Positions 25,306-34,495 of a stretch of DNA of 64,000 bases are shown piece by piece. The position numbers were made by a program, and so were the translations under genes. Under the pieces are notes generated by a model. That model was not told the origin of the DNA. It saw only the letters and a program-made list of their open reading frames with translations, and did no database searches. Each line of letters opens with the position of its first letter. Positions within the stretch are counted from its first letter, which is position 1. Source of the stretch: Deltaproteobacteria bacterium (lineage in GTDB: Bacteria; Desulfobacterota; Desulfomonilia; UBA1062); assembly GCA_018433085.1 (NCBI GenBank), contig JAHDRW010000019.1:186001-250000 (forward strand), in the 5' to 3' direction.

Positions 25306-28300
25306 ATGTTTGAGTTCCATATATCCAGGCAGGTAAGAGACAGGTACCAGTTCGAGGAAGCCCTGTTCTCCATCACCGGCAACGTCATTCTGGCGGATTT
25401 TTTCATGGCGCGCAGGTTTGCCGACCGGATGAACCAGGTCCGCCAGGCCTCGCTCTATCCCGAGCGCTCGGTCACGGCGAGCGATATCTATGCCATGGGC
25501 CTTCTCGACGAGATCCTTCACTACATGGTGGAGCTCTACCGCCGGAATATCAAGCCCTCCATCATGGCAGAGGCCTACGCATGGACGCTGGAGAACGTGG
25601 GCGAGGTGGATGACACCCTGCAGAAGTTCGTTGGCCAGTTTCCCCCGGTCGCGGTCTATCAGGGGAAGATCCCGGAAACGACCTACCTGAAGGATCGAAC
25701 CGCGGGGGTCGAGAATACGCACATCTCCCTGGAAGAGATGATCCTGCTCTATCTCGCCAATGAAAATCCGGCGTTTTCGCAATACATTGAGCTCTTCGAC
25801 GACACCCGGCTTGAAGAGCAGAGCCGGTACACGGATATCCTGAAGTCGCTGGAGGATTTCTTCGCCTCCCAGCCGGTGTTCGGCCCGCGGGGCCAGACCC
25901 TGCTCGATCTCCTGCGCGCGCCCGCCAAGGCATCTCCCGATTCGCTCTACGGCCAGCTCGAATACATCCGGACCCACTGGGGATACCTGCTCAAGGACCT
26001 CCTGCTGCGCATCCTCAAGGGAATGGACTTCTACCGCGAGGAGCACAGGGCGAGGTATTTCGGCCCGGGTCCTTCGCTGGTCCCCCGTTTCGGCGGCCGA
26101 GAGCTCGAAGAGATCGAGCGCTTCAGCACCGACCTCGACTGGATGCCGCACCTCGTTCTCATCGCCAAGAGCACCTATGTGTGGCTCTTCCAGCTCTCAC
26201 GGAAATACGGGCGCACCATCTCACGGCTCGACGATATCCCGGACGAGGAGCTCGAGCAGCTCGCACGGTGGGGCATCACCGGGTTGTGGCTCATCGGAGT
26301 CTGGGAGCGGAGCCCCGCCTCCCGGAGGATCAAGCAGATCACCGGAAACCCCGAGGCGGCAGCCTCGGCGTATTCGATCTACGACTACACCATCGCCTGG
26401 GAGCTGGGCGGCAAGTCCGCGTTCGACAACCTGAAGAATCGCGCCATGCGCTTTGGTATCCGGATGGCGACCGACATGGTGCCCAACCACATGGGTATCT
26501 ATTCCAAGTGGGTGGTCGAGCACCCCGACTGGTTCATCCAACTCGGGCACAGCCCCTTTCCCTCCTACCGGTTCACGGGCGAGAATCTCTCCGAGGACGA
26601 GCGCGTGGTGCTCCAGATCGAAGACGGCTACTGGAACCGCACCGATGCCGCGGTGGTATTCAAGCGCTATGACCGCCGCACCGGAGACACCCGCTACATC
26701 TATCACGGCAACGACGGCACGAGCACGCCCTGGAACGACACGGCCCAGCTCGACTTCGTCAAGGCGGAGGTCAGGGAGGCGGTTATCCAAAAGACCATCG
26801 AGGTGGCCAGGGAGTTTCCGGTCATCCGGTTCGACGCGGCCATGACGCTCGCCAAGCGCCATTTTCAGCGGCTCTGGTATCCGCTGCCCGGATACGGCGG
26901 CGACATCCCCTCGCGCTCGGCCCACAGCGTGTCGCAGGAGGAGTTCGATGCCCTGTTCCCCGAGGAGTTCTGGAGGGAGCTGGTCGACAGGGTGGCCGCG
27001 GAGGCCCCCAACACCCTGCTGCTGGCCGAGGCGTTCTGGCTCATGGAGGGCTACTTCGTCAGGAGCCTGGGCATGCACCGGGTCTACAACAGCGCGTTCA
27101 TGAACATGCTCAAGGCAGAGGAAAACAGCAAGTACCGCGACGTGATGAAGAACGTGCTACGCTTCAACCCCGAGATCCTCAAAAGGTTCGTGAACTTCAT
27201 GAACAACCCGGACGAGGAGCCTGCCGTAGCGCAGTTCGGCAAGGGCGACAAGTACTTCGGGGTGGCCACCATGATGGTGACCCTGCCCGGTCTGCCCATG
27301 TTCGGCCACGGCCAGGTCGAAGGCTTCGGCGAGAAGTACGGCATGGAATACCGGCGCTCCTACTGGGACGAAAGCGTGGACGAACACCTGGTGGCGCGAC
27401 ACGAGCGAGAGATCTTCCCGCTGCTCGACAAGCGCTATCTCTTCAGCGAGATCGACGATTTCGCGCTCTTCGACGTGGTGAACGAACAAGGGCACGTGAA
27501 CGAGGACGTGTTCGCCTACTCCAACATGGCAGGCGACGAGCGCGCCCTGGTGGTCTACAACAACCGCTACGCCGAGGCCAGGGGGTGGGTCAGGCGTTCG
27601 GTGGGCATGAGCGAGGACACGGGCGGCGGGAAGAGGCGGCTCGTGCACAAGACCCTGGGAGAGGCGCTCAGACTTTTGGATGACGAGGCAGTCTACTATG
27701 TGCTGGAGGATTTTCGTGAAGGATTGCAGTATCTGAGGTCGGGGCGTTCCCTGTGCACCGAGGGCCTCTTCGTGCACCTGGGCGCGTTCAGGTCCAACGT
27801 GTTCATGGGATTTCGCGAGATGCGCGACTTCGACGGTCAGGTGAAGCGGCTGCATGACTATCTGGGCGGCAGGGGCGTTAAGGATGCCGCCTCCGAGCTC
27901 CAGGAGCTCTATCTGAAACCCATCCTCGATCCCTTCCGGATGCTCGTGAACCCTTCCTTCCTGTCCCAGAGCGTGGAGGAGGGTGTAACCCTGGGCGACG
28001 TGACCGACCCGTTTCTGCAGGCACTGGCCGGGTTCCTCAGGGAGGCGCGGGTATACCTCTATGCGTGGCGCGATGAGGCGGACCTCGTTGAGGTAATGGA
28101 CCCGGTCCACTCCCTGCTCAAGTCACTGCTCAACATCCGCCTGCTCCGCGCCAGAACGGGCAGGGGCCTGAAGGCTCCTCTCGACTACCTCTTCAGCCAG
28201 TTTCCGGCCCACGTGGAAGAGGACCTTTCCTGGTGGAGGGTTCCGCTTCTGTGGGGCATACTCTGCCGGATCGGCACCATGGTAGAGCCCGAGGAAGTCC

Positions 28301-28761
28301 CGGTCAAGAGCAGGGCGCTGATGGACGAGCTGCTTCTGGGCAAGGTGGTCCGGCAGAGCCTCGTTTCCCTGGGGCTTGAGGAAGGCGCGGCCCGGTTCGA
28401 GCTTCTCCTGATCCAGACGCTCGTCTCGTATCAGGACTGGTACGAGCTCTCCGTCGAGAGCGGGCTGGGAGAGGTCATGGAAAACCTGTTCGCGGATGCG
28501 GACGCACAGGCCTTCATGGGGGTCAACGAGTTCGGCGGCAGGCTGTGGTTCAACAAGGAATCCTTCGAACGGATGCTCTACTGGCTCTTCACGGTCTCGG
28601 CGATCCGCTCCATGGGGGTGTCGTCCGGGAAGATACGCCTGGACGATGACAGGCTGAAGGAGAGCTACGGATATGTGGTCGACGCAATGGAGGCCGCCGG
28701 AAAGGCAGGGTACGCGGTGACCGAGTTCCTGTCGTCCTTCAGGGAATTCGACGAGCCGTAG
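25306..28761 (+). CDS. Large GH13 (alpha-amylase superfamily) protein, 1151 residues
   Basis: A very long alpha-glucan-type enzyme with no signal peptide, thus cytoplasmic. The first 290 or so residues are helical and not recognised. The catalytic barrel shows the GH13 regions: I TDMVPNHMG (D390...H395), II IRFDAAMTL with nucleophile D510, III LLLAEAFW with acid/base E575, IV MNNPDEE with D636. Region IV reads N-P-D instead of the common N-H-D; together with LAEAF this resembles the GlgE maltosyltransferase branch, but length and N-terminal part differ. About 400 C-terminal residues after the barrel are mostly helical and unrecognised. It starts a two-gene unit with the beta-helix protein 45 bases downstream. 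Substrate unknown; an intracellular glucan or a phospho-sugar acceptor is plausible. Confidence 0.85.
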   Translation: MFEFHISRQVRDRYQFEEALFSITGNVILADFFMARRFADRMNQVRQASLYPERSVTASDIYAMGLLDEILHYMVELYRRNIKPSIMAEAYAWTLENVGEVDDTLQKFVGQFPPVAVYQGKIPETTYLKDRTAGVENTHISLEEMILLYLANENPAFSQYIELFDDTRLEEQSRYTDILKSLEDFFASQPVFGPRGQTLLDLLRAPAKASPDSLYGQLEYIRTHWGYLLKDLLLRILKGMDFYREEHRARYFGPGPSLVPRFGGRELEEIERFSTDLDWMPHLVLIAKSTYVWLFQLSRKYGRTISRLDDIPDEELEQLARWGITGLWLIGVWERSPASRRIKQITGNPEAAASAYSIYDYTIAWELGGKSAFDNLKNRAMRFGIRMATDMVPNHMGIYSKWVVEHPDWFIQLGHSPFPSYRFTGENLSEDERVVLQIEDGYWNRTDAAVVFKRYDRRTGDTRYIYHGNDGTSTPWNDTAQLDFVKAEVREAVIQKTIEVAREFPVIRFDAAMTLAKRHFQRLWYPLPGYGGDIPSRSAHSVSQEEFDALFPEEFWRELVDRVAAEAPNTLLLAEAFWLMEGYFVRSLGMHRVYNSAFMNMLKAEENSKYRDVMKNVLRFNPEILKRFVNFMNNPDEEPAVAQFGKGDKYFGVATMMVTLPGLPMFGHGQVEGFGEKYGMEYRRSYWDESVDEHLVARHEREIFPLLDKRYLFSEIDDFALFDVVNEQGHVNEDVFAYSNMAGDERALVVYNNRYAEARGWVRRSVGMSEDTGGGKRRLVHKTLGEALRLLDDEAVYYVLEDFREGLQYLRSGRSLCTEGLFVHLGAFRSNVFMGFREMRDFDGQVKRLHDYLGGRGVKDAASELQELYLKPILDPFRMLVNPSFLSQSVEEGVTLGDVTDPFLQALAGFLREARVYLYAWRDEADLVEVMDPVHSLLKSLLNIRLLRARTGRGLKAPLDYLFSQFPAHVEEDLSWWRVPLLWGILCRIGTMVEPEEVPVKSRALMDELLLGKVVRQSLVSLGLEEGAARFELLLIQTLVSYQDWYELSVESGLGEVMENLFADADAQAFMGVNEFGGRLWFNKESFERMLYWLFTVSAIRSMGVSSGKIRLDDDRLKESYGYVVDAMEAAGKAGYAVTEFLSSFREFDEP

Positions 28762-28806
28762 TGCCTGACGGGTTCACCTCCTTACAGGGTGAGGAAAGGT
28801 CGTGTC

Positions 28807-30054
28807 ATGGACAACGGCCGGATCACAAAGACGAGATTACTCATCGACAAGGGGGTGCTCATCCCCTTTCCCGAGGATGTCAGGATAGGCGATGAAGTGG
28901 ACCCCGGCATGATAGCGCCCGGGGTCGTCATTCATCCCGGCTGCAGGATCACCGGGAAGACCACCTCGATCCAGGCGGGGACCGTTCTGGGCGCGCAAGG
29001 CCCGGTCACGCTCGCCGACTGCCAGACCGGCAGGGACGTGGAGCTGGGAGGAGGATTTTTCAGCCGGTCCGTGTTCCTGGACCGGTCCGGCATGGCTGCC
29101 GATGCCCACGTCCGGGACGCGTGCATACTGGAAGAGGAGGCGGCAGGAGCCCACTCGGTGAAGCTCGGGCGCACGGTCCTGCTGCCCTTCGTCACCCTGG
29201 GAAGCCACATCGATTTCTGCGATTGCCTCATGGCAGGGGGCACGGACAGCAAGAATCACAGCGAGGTGGGGAGTTCCTTTGTGCACTTCAATCTCACCCC
29301 GAACCGGGACAGGGCCGCGCCCTCCCTGCTGGGGGACGTGCCCCGGGGGGTCATGCCGGGCGAGCGGCCCATCTTCCTCGGGGGGCAGGGCGGATTGGTG
29401 GGCCCCGCAATTATCGAATACGGCACCGTGACCTCGGCAGGGACCATTGTCCGGGGCGATATCAACGAACCCGGCAAATTGGTTTTCGACAATCATCCGC
29501 GGCCTGCCATGAGGGACTTCAGGCTCGGCATCTACTGGGAGATCACGCGCAGGGTCAGGAACAACCTGCGTTTCATGGCAAACCTTGTGGCCCTGCGCGC
29601 CTGGTATGTCTTTGTGCGCTCGGTGTTCTTCGGGCCCGGGGCCATGGAGCAGGCACTGCTCAGGGGGGTCCTGGAGAAGATCGACATGTCGCTCGACGAG
29701 CGGATCGGATACCTGGGCGAACTGGCCGGGAACATGCCGGAATCGGTACGCGAGTACCAGCATCTCATGGGGAAGGCGGCGCGACGAACCCTCATCGCAC
29801 AGGAGCGTGAGCTCTTTGAGAAGTGGGGCAGGATGAGCGGGATGATCCGCTCCCTGAAATCCTGCGCCGGCGACGAGCAGGAACGAGACGCGTTTCTCTC
29901 GCGCCTGGCATCCATCAGAGAGGCCGGAAGGGATTATATCGAGACCGTGAGCGGGCTCGATGCGGAGATCCGGCAATCAGGCACCCGGTGGCTGCAGGGT
30001 ATCGTGAAACTGGTCGAGGATTCCGTGTACGCGACGATCCCGTCTTTCCGATGA
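28807..30054 (+). CDS. Left-handed beta-helix protein, GlmU-C-terminus-like
   Basis: A 415-residue protein whose first 230 residues are hexapeptide-type repeats (IAPGVVIHPGCRITGKTTSI, VTLADCQTGRDVELGGG, VLLPFVTLGSHIDFCDCLMA) as in the acyltransferase/beta-helix half of GlmU and UDP-sugar pyrophosphorylases. A histidine/asparagine-rich section follows (GGTDSKNHSEVGSSFVHFNL). The nucleotidyltransferase domain of GlmU is absent. The C-terminal 170 residues are helical (YWEITRRVRNNLRFMANLVALRAW...) and unrecognised. ATG 28807 has GAGGAAAGG upstream. It directly follows the GH13 gene, so the two probably work on one sugar or glycan. Acyltransferase or sugar-nucleotide binding is inferred from fold only. 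Confidence 0.75.
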   Translation: MDNGRITKTRLLIDKGVLIPFPEDVRIGDEVDPGMIAPGVVIHPGCRITGKTTSIQAGTVLGAQGPVTLADCQTGRDVELGGGFFSRSVFLDRSGMAADAHVRDACILEEEAAGAHSVKLGRTVLLPFVTLGSHIDFCDCLMAGGTDSKNHSEVGSSFVHFNLTPNRDRAAPSLLGDVPRGVMPGERPIFLGGQGGLVGPAIIEYGTVTSAGTIVRGDINEPGKLVFDNHPRPAMRDFRLGIYWEITRRVRNNLRFMANLVALRAWYVFVRSVFFGPGAMEQALLRGVLEKIDMSLDERIGYLGELAGNMPESVREYQHLMGKAARRTLIAQERELFEKWGRMSGMIRSLKSCAGDEQERDAFLSRLASIREAGRDYIETVSGLDAEIRQSGTRWLQGIVKLVEDSVYATIPSFR

Positions 30055-30264
30055 TCCCGTCCCGGGTTCTTCTCAGGCTTCGTTCGGCTTTGCTCCTGGT
30101 TTACGGAAGAAACCGCAGATCATTTCATCGCCGCCCTGCGACAGGCCCGGCAGCGGCTTGAGGCTCATCCGGTTCCGTTCGGAACTCCCGATGTTCCGTC
30201 ATGACGGTGAGCCCGGGAAGGGGTTGTCTCCGTCATTGCCGGTATGTGATGGTTCTCGGACATA

Positions 30265-31668
30265 TCAGAAGTGGCTGCTTCCGTCCCAGCAGTGGGTGCA
30301 GAGCCTTTCCTTGGGCAGGCCGATGGCCTCCACCAAGTCGTCCATGGTCTGAAACTTCAGGGTGGTGAGCCCCAGGCGCTGCCTGATCTTTTCCACCATG
30401 GCAAGGTTCTTCTCCGAGCCTGCCTTTGCATACTCGTCCAGATTCACCTTGTCCGTGCCCTCGATCTCGGAGATGGCCTTGCGGCCCGCCAGATCGAGGC
30501 TGGAGCGCGAGGTGGAGAAGTTCAGGAACTCGCACGGATAGATGAGGGTGGGACAGGCCACCCGCATGTGGACCTCGCGGGCCCCGTAATCGAAGAGAAT
30601 CTTTACGTTGTCCTTGAGCTGGGTGCCCCGGACGATGGAATCATCGCAGAACACGAGCCGGTTCCCCTGGATGAGCGAGCGGTTGGGAATGAGCTTCATC
30701 CTCGCCACCAGGTCCCGCACGGACTGGTTCTGGGGCATGAAGCTGCGGGGCCAGGTAGGGGTGTATTTCGTGTACGGGCGCATGTAGGGGATGTGTTTCT
30801 CGTTGGCATATCCCACTGCGTGGCCGATGCCCGAGTCCGGGATACCCGAGACAAGGTCCGCTTCAACGGTGTCATTTCTGGCAAGGGCCATACCGCAGCG
30901 ATACCTGACCATCTCCACATTGATGTTCTCGTAGCTCGACGGCGGGTAGCCGTAGTAGACCCACAGAAACGAGCAGATCTGCATCTCGCTGTTCGGCGGG
31001 GTGAGCCGTCGGAACCCGTCCGCGCTCAGGTGCACCACCTCGCCAGGACCCAGGTAATACTCCACCTCGTACCCGAGGTTCGAAAGCGCGCATGTCTCCG
31101 AGGTGACGGCCAGCGCCCCGTCCTTCTTCCCGATGATCAAAGGCGTTCTGCCGAGTTTGTCACGGGCCGCGATGATGCCCTTTTTCGTGAGGATCATGAG
31201 CGAGCACGATCCCTTGATGGAGTCGAACACGGAGGCGATGCCGTCCTGGAACGTCTGCTCCTCGCAGATGAGCATGGAGATGAGCTCGGTGGGGTTTATC
31301 CCGCTGCCCGAGGCCTCGGAGAAATACTTTTTCCGGGAAAAGGCCTTCCTGCCCAGGGCCTCGATGTTGTTGATCCTGCCCACCGTGACGATGGCGAAGG
31401 ACCCCAGATGAGAGTTGATGATAAGCGGCTGGGCATCGAAGTCGCTGATGACGCCGATGCCGCTCGAACCGTGGAAGGACTGGAGCTCGGGCTCGAACTT
31501 CGACCGGAAATATGCGTTTTCGATATTGTGGATGGAACGGTTGAACCCCTTTTTATTGACCACCACCATTCCCGCTCGTCTGGTGCCCAGGTGCGAGTGG
31601 TAGTCGGTACCGTAAAAGAGATCCCTTACACAATCCTGCTTTGACGCAATGCCAAAAAGTCCGCCCAT
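30265..31668 (-). CDS. PurF-like amidophosphoribosyltransferase lacking the catalytic cysteine
   Basis: Homologue of glutamine PRPP amidotransferase, the first step of purine synthesis, 467 residues. The N-terminal Ntn-glutaminase domain is present but begins MGGLFGIAS: the residue after Met, normally the nucleophilic Cys, is Gly (GGC). TDYHSHLGTRRAGM follows as in the family. The phosphoribosyltransferase domain keeps the PRPP loop VFCDDSIVRGTQL. Four cysteines at 232 (ICSF), 379 (PCEF), 457 and 460 (CTHC) match the [4Fe-4S] ligands of the Bacillus-type enzyme. Glutamine hydrolysis by the classical route is therefore unlikely; the protein may use free ammonia or have another role. It is last in the dapL-dapF-guaA-purF-like group. 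Whether a normal purF lies elsewhere is not known. Confidence 0.85.
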   Translation of the reverse strand: MGGLFGIASKQDCVRDLFYGTDYHSHLGTRRAGMVVVNKKGFNRSIHNIENAYFRSKFEPELQSFHGSSGIGVISDFDAQPLIINSHLGSFAIVTVGRINNIEALGRKAFSRKKYFSEASGSGINPTELISMLICEEQTFQDGIASVFDSIKGSCSLMILTKKGIIAARDKLGRTPLIIGKKDGALAVTSETCALSNLGYEVEYYLGPGEVVHLSADGFRRLTPPNSEMQICSFLWVYYGYPPSSYENINVEMVRYRCGMALARNDTVEADLVSGIPDSGIGHAVGYANEKHIPYMRPYTKYTPTWPRSFMPQNQSVRDLVARMKLIPNRSLIQGNRLVFCDDSIVRGTQLKDNVKILFDYGAREVHMRVACPTLIYPCEFLNFSTSRSSLDLAGRKAISEIEGTDKVNLDEYAKAGSEKNLAMVEKIRQRLGLTTLKFQTMDDLVEAIGLPKERLCTHCWDGSSHF

Positions 31669-31758
31669 GGATGACCCTCGATTCCTTCTTCACTGATGCC
31701 GGCCCGGCACGTGTTTTCTGTGCGGGGCGTGGTCGTCACCTCTGCCCCGGAGGCTTCA

Positions 31759-31784
31759 CACGGGCAGTGGTAAGCACGCCCGTG
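31759..31784. repeat. Hairpin CACGGGC / GCCCGTG between guaA and the purF-like gene
   Basis: Perfect 7-bp inverted repeat with a 12-base loop in the 175-base gap. No T-run follows, so a terminator is doubtful; it may be an mRNA processing or stability element. Confidence 0.4.
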
Positions 31785-31843
31785 ATACCATTTTCGGGCA
31801 CGAATCCGGTATGCCCGGATTCTCTCCGATGCCCTATCTTCTC

Positions 31844-33385
31844 CTATTCCCACTCGATCGTGCTCGGTGGCTTTGAGCTGATGTCGTACACCACCCGGTT
31901 TACCCCGGCAACCTCGTTGATGATCCGGGTGGATATCCGTGCGAGCACCTCGTAGGGGACCTTCACCCAGTCCGCTGTCATGCCGTCGAGGCTCGATACC
32001 ACGCGGATCGCGATCACGTTGGCATAGGTCCGCTCGTCCCCCATGACGCCCACGCTCTTGACGGGAAGCAGCACGGCAAAGGACTGCCAGACGCCGGGAA
32101 AGCCGTCCCACTTTTCGATCTCCTCCTGCACCCTTAAGTCGGCCTGCTGGAGAATGGAGACGTTCTGCGCGTTCACCTCTCCCAGGATTCTCACCGCCAG
32201 GCCGGGGCCCGGGAAGGGTTGACGGCTGACGAGGCTTTCCGGCAACCCGAGCTCCCTGCCAAGGGCCCTCACCTCGTCCTTGAAGAGCTCCTTGAGGGGC
32301 TCGATCAGGCTGAACGAGAGGTCCTCGGGCAGCCCGCCCACATTGTGGTGGCTTTTGATGGTGGCCGAAGGGCCTCCCTTTGCCGACCTGCTCTCGATGA
32401 TGTCCGGGTAGAGCGTTCCCTGGGCGAGGAAATCGGCACCGCCGATGCGCTTCGCCTCTGCGGAGAACACGTCGATAAAGGTGTTCCCGATCTTCTTGCG
32501 CTTGTCCTCGGGGTCGGTCACGCCCGCAAGCCTTTCAAAAAACAGGCCGCCAGCGTCCACGACGTCCAGGTTCAGGGGATAATCGCGGGTGAAGATCCGC
32601 CGGATCTCGTCCACCTCGCCGAAGCGCAGCACCCCGTTGTCCACGAAAATGGCCGTCATCTGATCGCCGATGGCCCGGTGGATGAGGGCCGCGGTCACTG
32701 CGGAGTCCACGCCGCCCGAGAGCCCGCAGATCACCCGTCCATCGCCCACCTGCGAACGGATGGCCGCCACCGACTCGTCGACAAAGCCCGCCATGGTCCA
32801 TCCGCCGCTCAAGCCCGCGACGCCGAAGAGAAAGTTCTGCAGGATCTCTTTGCCCCGCGGGGTGTGCACCACCTCGGGGTGGAACTGGACGCCGTAGATC
32901 CCTTTTTCATGGTTTCCCATGGCGGCCACGGGGCACGATGCCGTGCGCGCCAGGACCTCGAAGCCTTCGGGCGCCTGGACAACATGGTCGCCGTGGCTCA
33001 TCCACACGTCGATTTTCTTCCCGGCGCGCTCGAAGAGCGACCCGTTGCCGACGATATCGATCGTGGCAGGCCCGTACTCGCGGGCGCTGCCACGCGCGAG
33101 CCTTCCTCCCAGCTCGCTCGCCAGGAGCTGCAGGCCGTAGCAGATCCCCAGAACCGGGATCCCGGCCTCAAGGAGCGCGGCATCCATCCCGGGATGATCC
33201 GCCTGCATGACCGAGCTGGGCCCGCCGGAGAGCACCACGGCCTTGGGAGACATTGACTCGATCTCTCCCCGGGTGATGTCGTGGGGGAGGATCTCGCAGT
33301 AGACACCGCATTCCCTGATGCGGCGGGCGATGAGCTGTGCGTACTGTGAGCCGAAATCCAAAACCGCGACGATCTCACGCATCAT
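31844..33385 (-). CDS. guaA: GMP synthase (glutamine-hydrolysing)
   Basis: Converts XMP to GMP with ATP and glutamine. The 513 residues form the full two-domain enzyme: class I glutamine amidotransferase with Cys nucleophile in LGICYGLQLLA and the His-x-Glu of VQFHPEVVHT; then the ATP-pyrophosphatase domain with the P-loop CGLSGGVDSAV and the dimerisation domain ending NRVVYDISSKPPSTIEWE. Two adjacent ATGs (33385, 33382) could start it. It lies 86 bases after dapF on the same strand. No guaB is in the window. The intact amidotransferase here contrasts with the degenerate one in the next gene. Confidence 0.97.
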   Translation of the reverse strand: MMREIVAVLDFGSQYAQLIARRIRECGVYCEILPHDITRGEIESMSPKAVVLSGGPSSVMQADHPGMDAALLEAGIPVLGICYGLQLLASELGGRLARGSAREYGPATIDIVGNGSLFERAGKKIDVWMSHGDHVVQAPEGFEVLARTASCPVAAMGNHEKGIYGVQFHPEVVHTPRGKEILQNFLFGVAGLSGGWTMAGFVDESVAAIRSQVGDGRVICGLSGGVDSAVTAALIHRAIGDQMTAIFVDNGVLRFGEVDEIRRIFTRDYPLNLDVVDAGGLFFERLAGVTDPEDKRKKIGNTFIDVFSAEAKRIGGADFLAQGTLYPDIIESRSAKGGPSATIKSHHNVGGLPEDLSFSLIEPLKELFKDEVRALGRELGLPESLVSRQPFPGPGLAVRILGEVNAQNVSILQQADLRVQEEIEKWDGFPGVWQSFAVLLPVKSVGVMGDERTYANVIAIRVVSSLDGMTADWVKVPYEVLARISTRIINEVAGVNRVVYDISSKPPSTIEWE

Positions 33386-33471
33386 GACGGTTCACCCCGC
33401 GTGCCGCGTGTGAGGAAACGACCGAGATCGGACACTCGCCGGAACAGACTGCCTGTTCGGTGAGAGCCATA

Positions 33472-34293
33472 TCAGAGCACGAGTGTGCCGGTATAGACAA
33501 AGGATACCTCTCCGGTAAGCCATACATCCGAGTAATCTCCATTCATACAGGTGAAATCTATGGTCAGGTTTCCTCCCGGCATGCTCACGAGAACAGGCGA
33601 GGTGCCCACCCTGCCCGCGGCGTGGCCGACGATGGCCGACGCGACGGCGCCGGTGCCGCAGGCCAGCGTCTCCGCCTCGACACCGCGTTCATAGGTCCGG
33701 ACCCGGATGCTGCCGGATCCCGTGGCCTGGACGAAATCGACATTGGTGCCTGCGGGGGCGAAAATGGGGTGTGTTCTCACGGCCCTTCCCAGCGCGTCAA
33801 CCGGGAAGCGGTCGAGATCGTCGACGAACCAGATGGTGTGAGGAACCCCGGTATTGACGTGATGCACCACGGCATCGCGGCCGTCCACCGTGATGGCGAT
33901 ATCCTTATGAAGCCCGTGCGGCTCGGTGACCCGGATGGAGACGTCCTCGGGGTTCACCCGCGCCTCCACGATGCCGGCCAGGGTCCTGAAACGCATGTTG
34001 GCGCCTGCGATGGAACGATCGACCGCAAAGGCGGCTGCGCACCGTGCGCCGTTGCCGCACATCTCGGCCTCGGTCCCGTCCGCATTGAAGATGCGATAGG
34101 TGAAGTCCGCGGTGTCGTCGCAGGGGCCGAGCACCAGGACCCCGTCGGCTCCCACGCTGACCTTGCGGGTGCAGTATTTCCGGGCGAACTGTGCGTAGTC
34201 GATATCAACCGGTTGGTGGAACGAGTCGATCACGATAAAGTCATTGCCGGTACCGGACATTTTGGTAAATTCCATGGTGTGGGGCGTCCTCAT
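33472..34293 (-). CDS. dapF: Diaminopimelate epimerase
   Basis: Converts LL- to meso-diaminopimelate for lysine and peptidoglycan. The 273-residue protein has both catalytic cysteines: one in MCGNGARCAAAF and one in ETLACGTGAVASAI, and the N-terminal KMSGTGNDFIVID motif. The start may be ATG 34293 (MRTPHT) or, more in line with homologues, ATG 34275 (MEFTKM); neither has a good ribosome-binding site. It follows dapL by 202 bases, giving two sequential steps of the DapL pathway. Confidence 0.96.
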   Translation of the reverse strand: MRTPHTMEFTKMSGTGNDFIVIDSFHQPVDIDYAQFARKYCTRKVSVGADGVLVLGPCDDTADFTYRIFNADGTEAEMCGNGARCAAAFAVDRSIAGANMRFRTLAGIVEARVNPEDVSIRVTEPHGLHKDIAITVDGRDAVVHHVNTGVPHTIWFVDDLDRFPVDALGRAVRTHPIFAPAGTNVDFVQATGSGSIRVRTYERGVEAETLACGTGAVASAIVGHAAGRVGTSPVLVSMPGGNLTIDFTCMNGDYSDVWLTGEVSFVYTGTLVL

Positions 34294-34495
34294 CGTTTTT
34301 GAGTCTTCTCACATGCACATCAAAAACAGGTTCATCCGAACCCGCGAACATTGTCAGGAGTGTGCAAGCATTAACAGACTCATTGTGTCAAGTCAAGGGG
34401 ATTGGACGGCGGTATCGAGTCGTTATTCCCGATGCTTACGCAAGAAAATATCCGTGCCGGCGGAAACCACCCTGATCGCTGTCAGGTCCTCTCCG

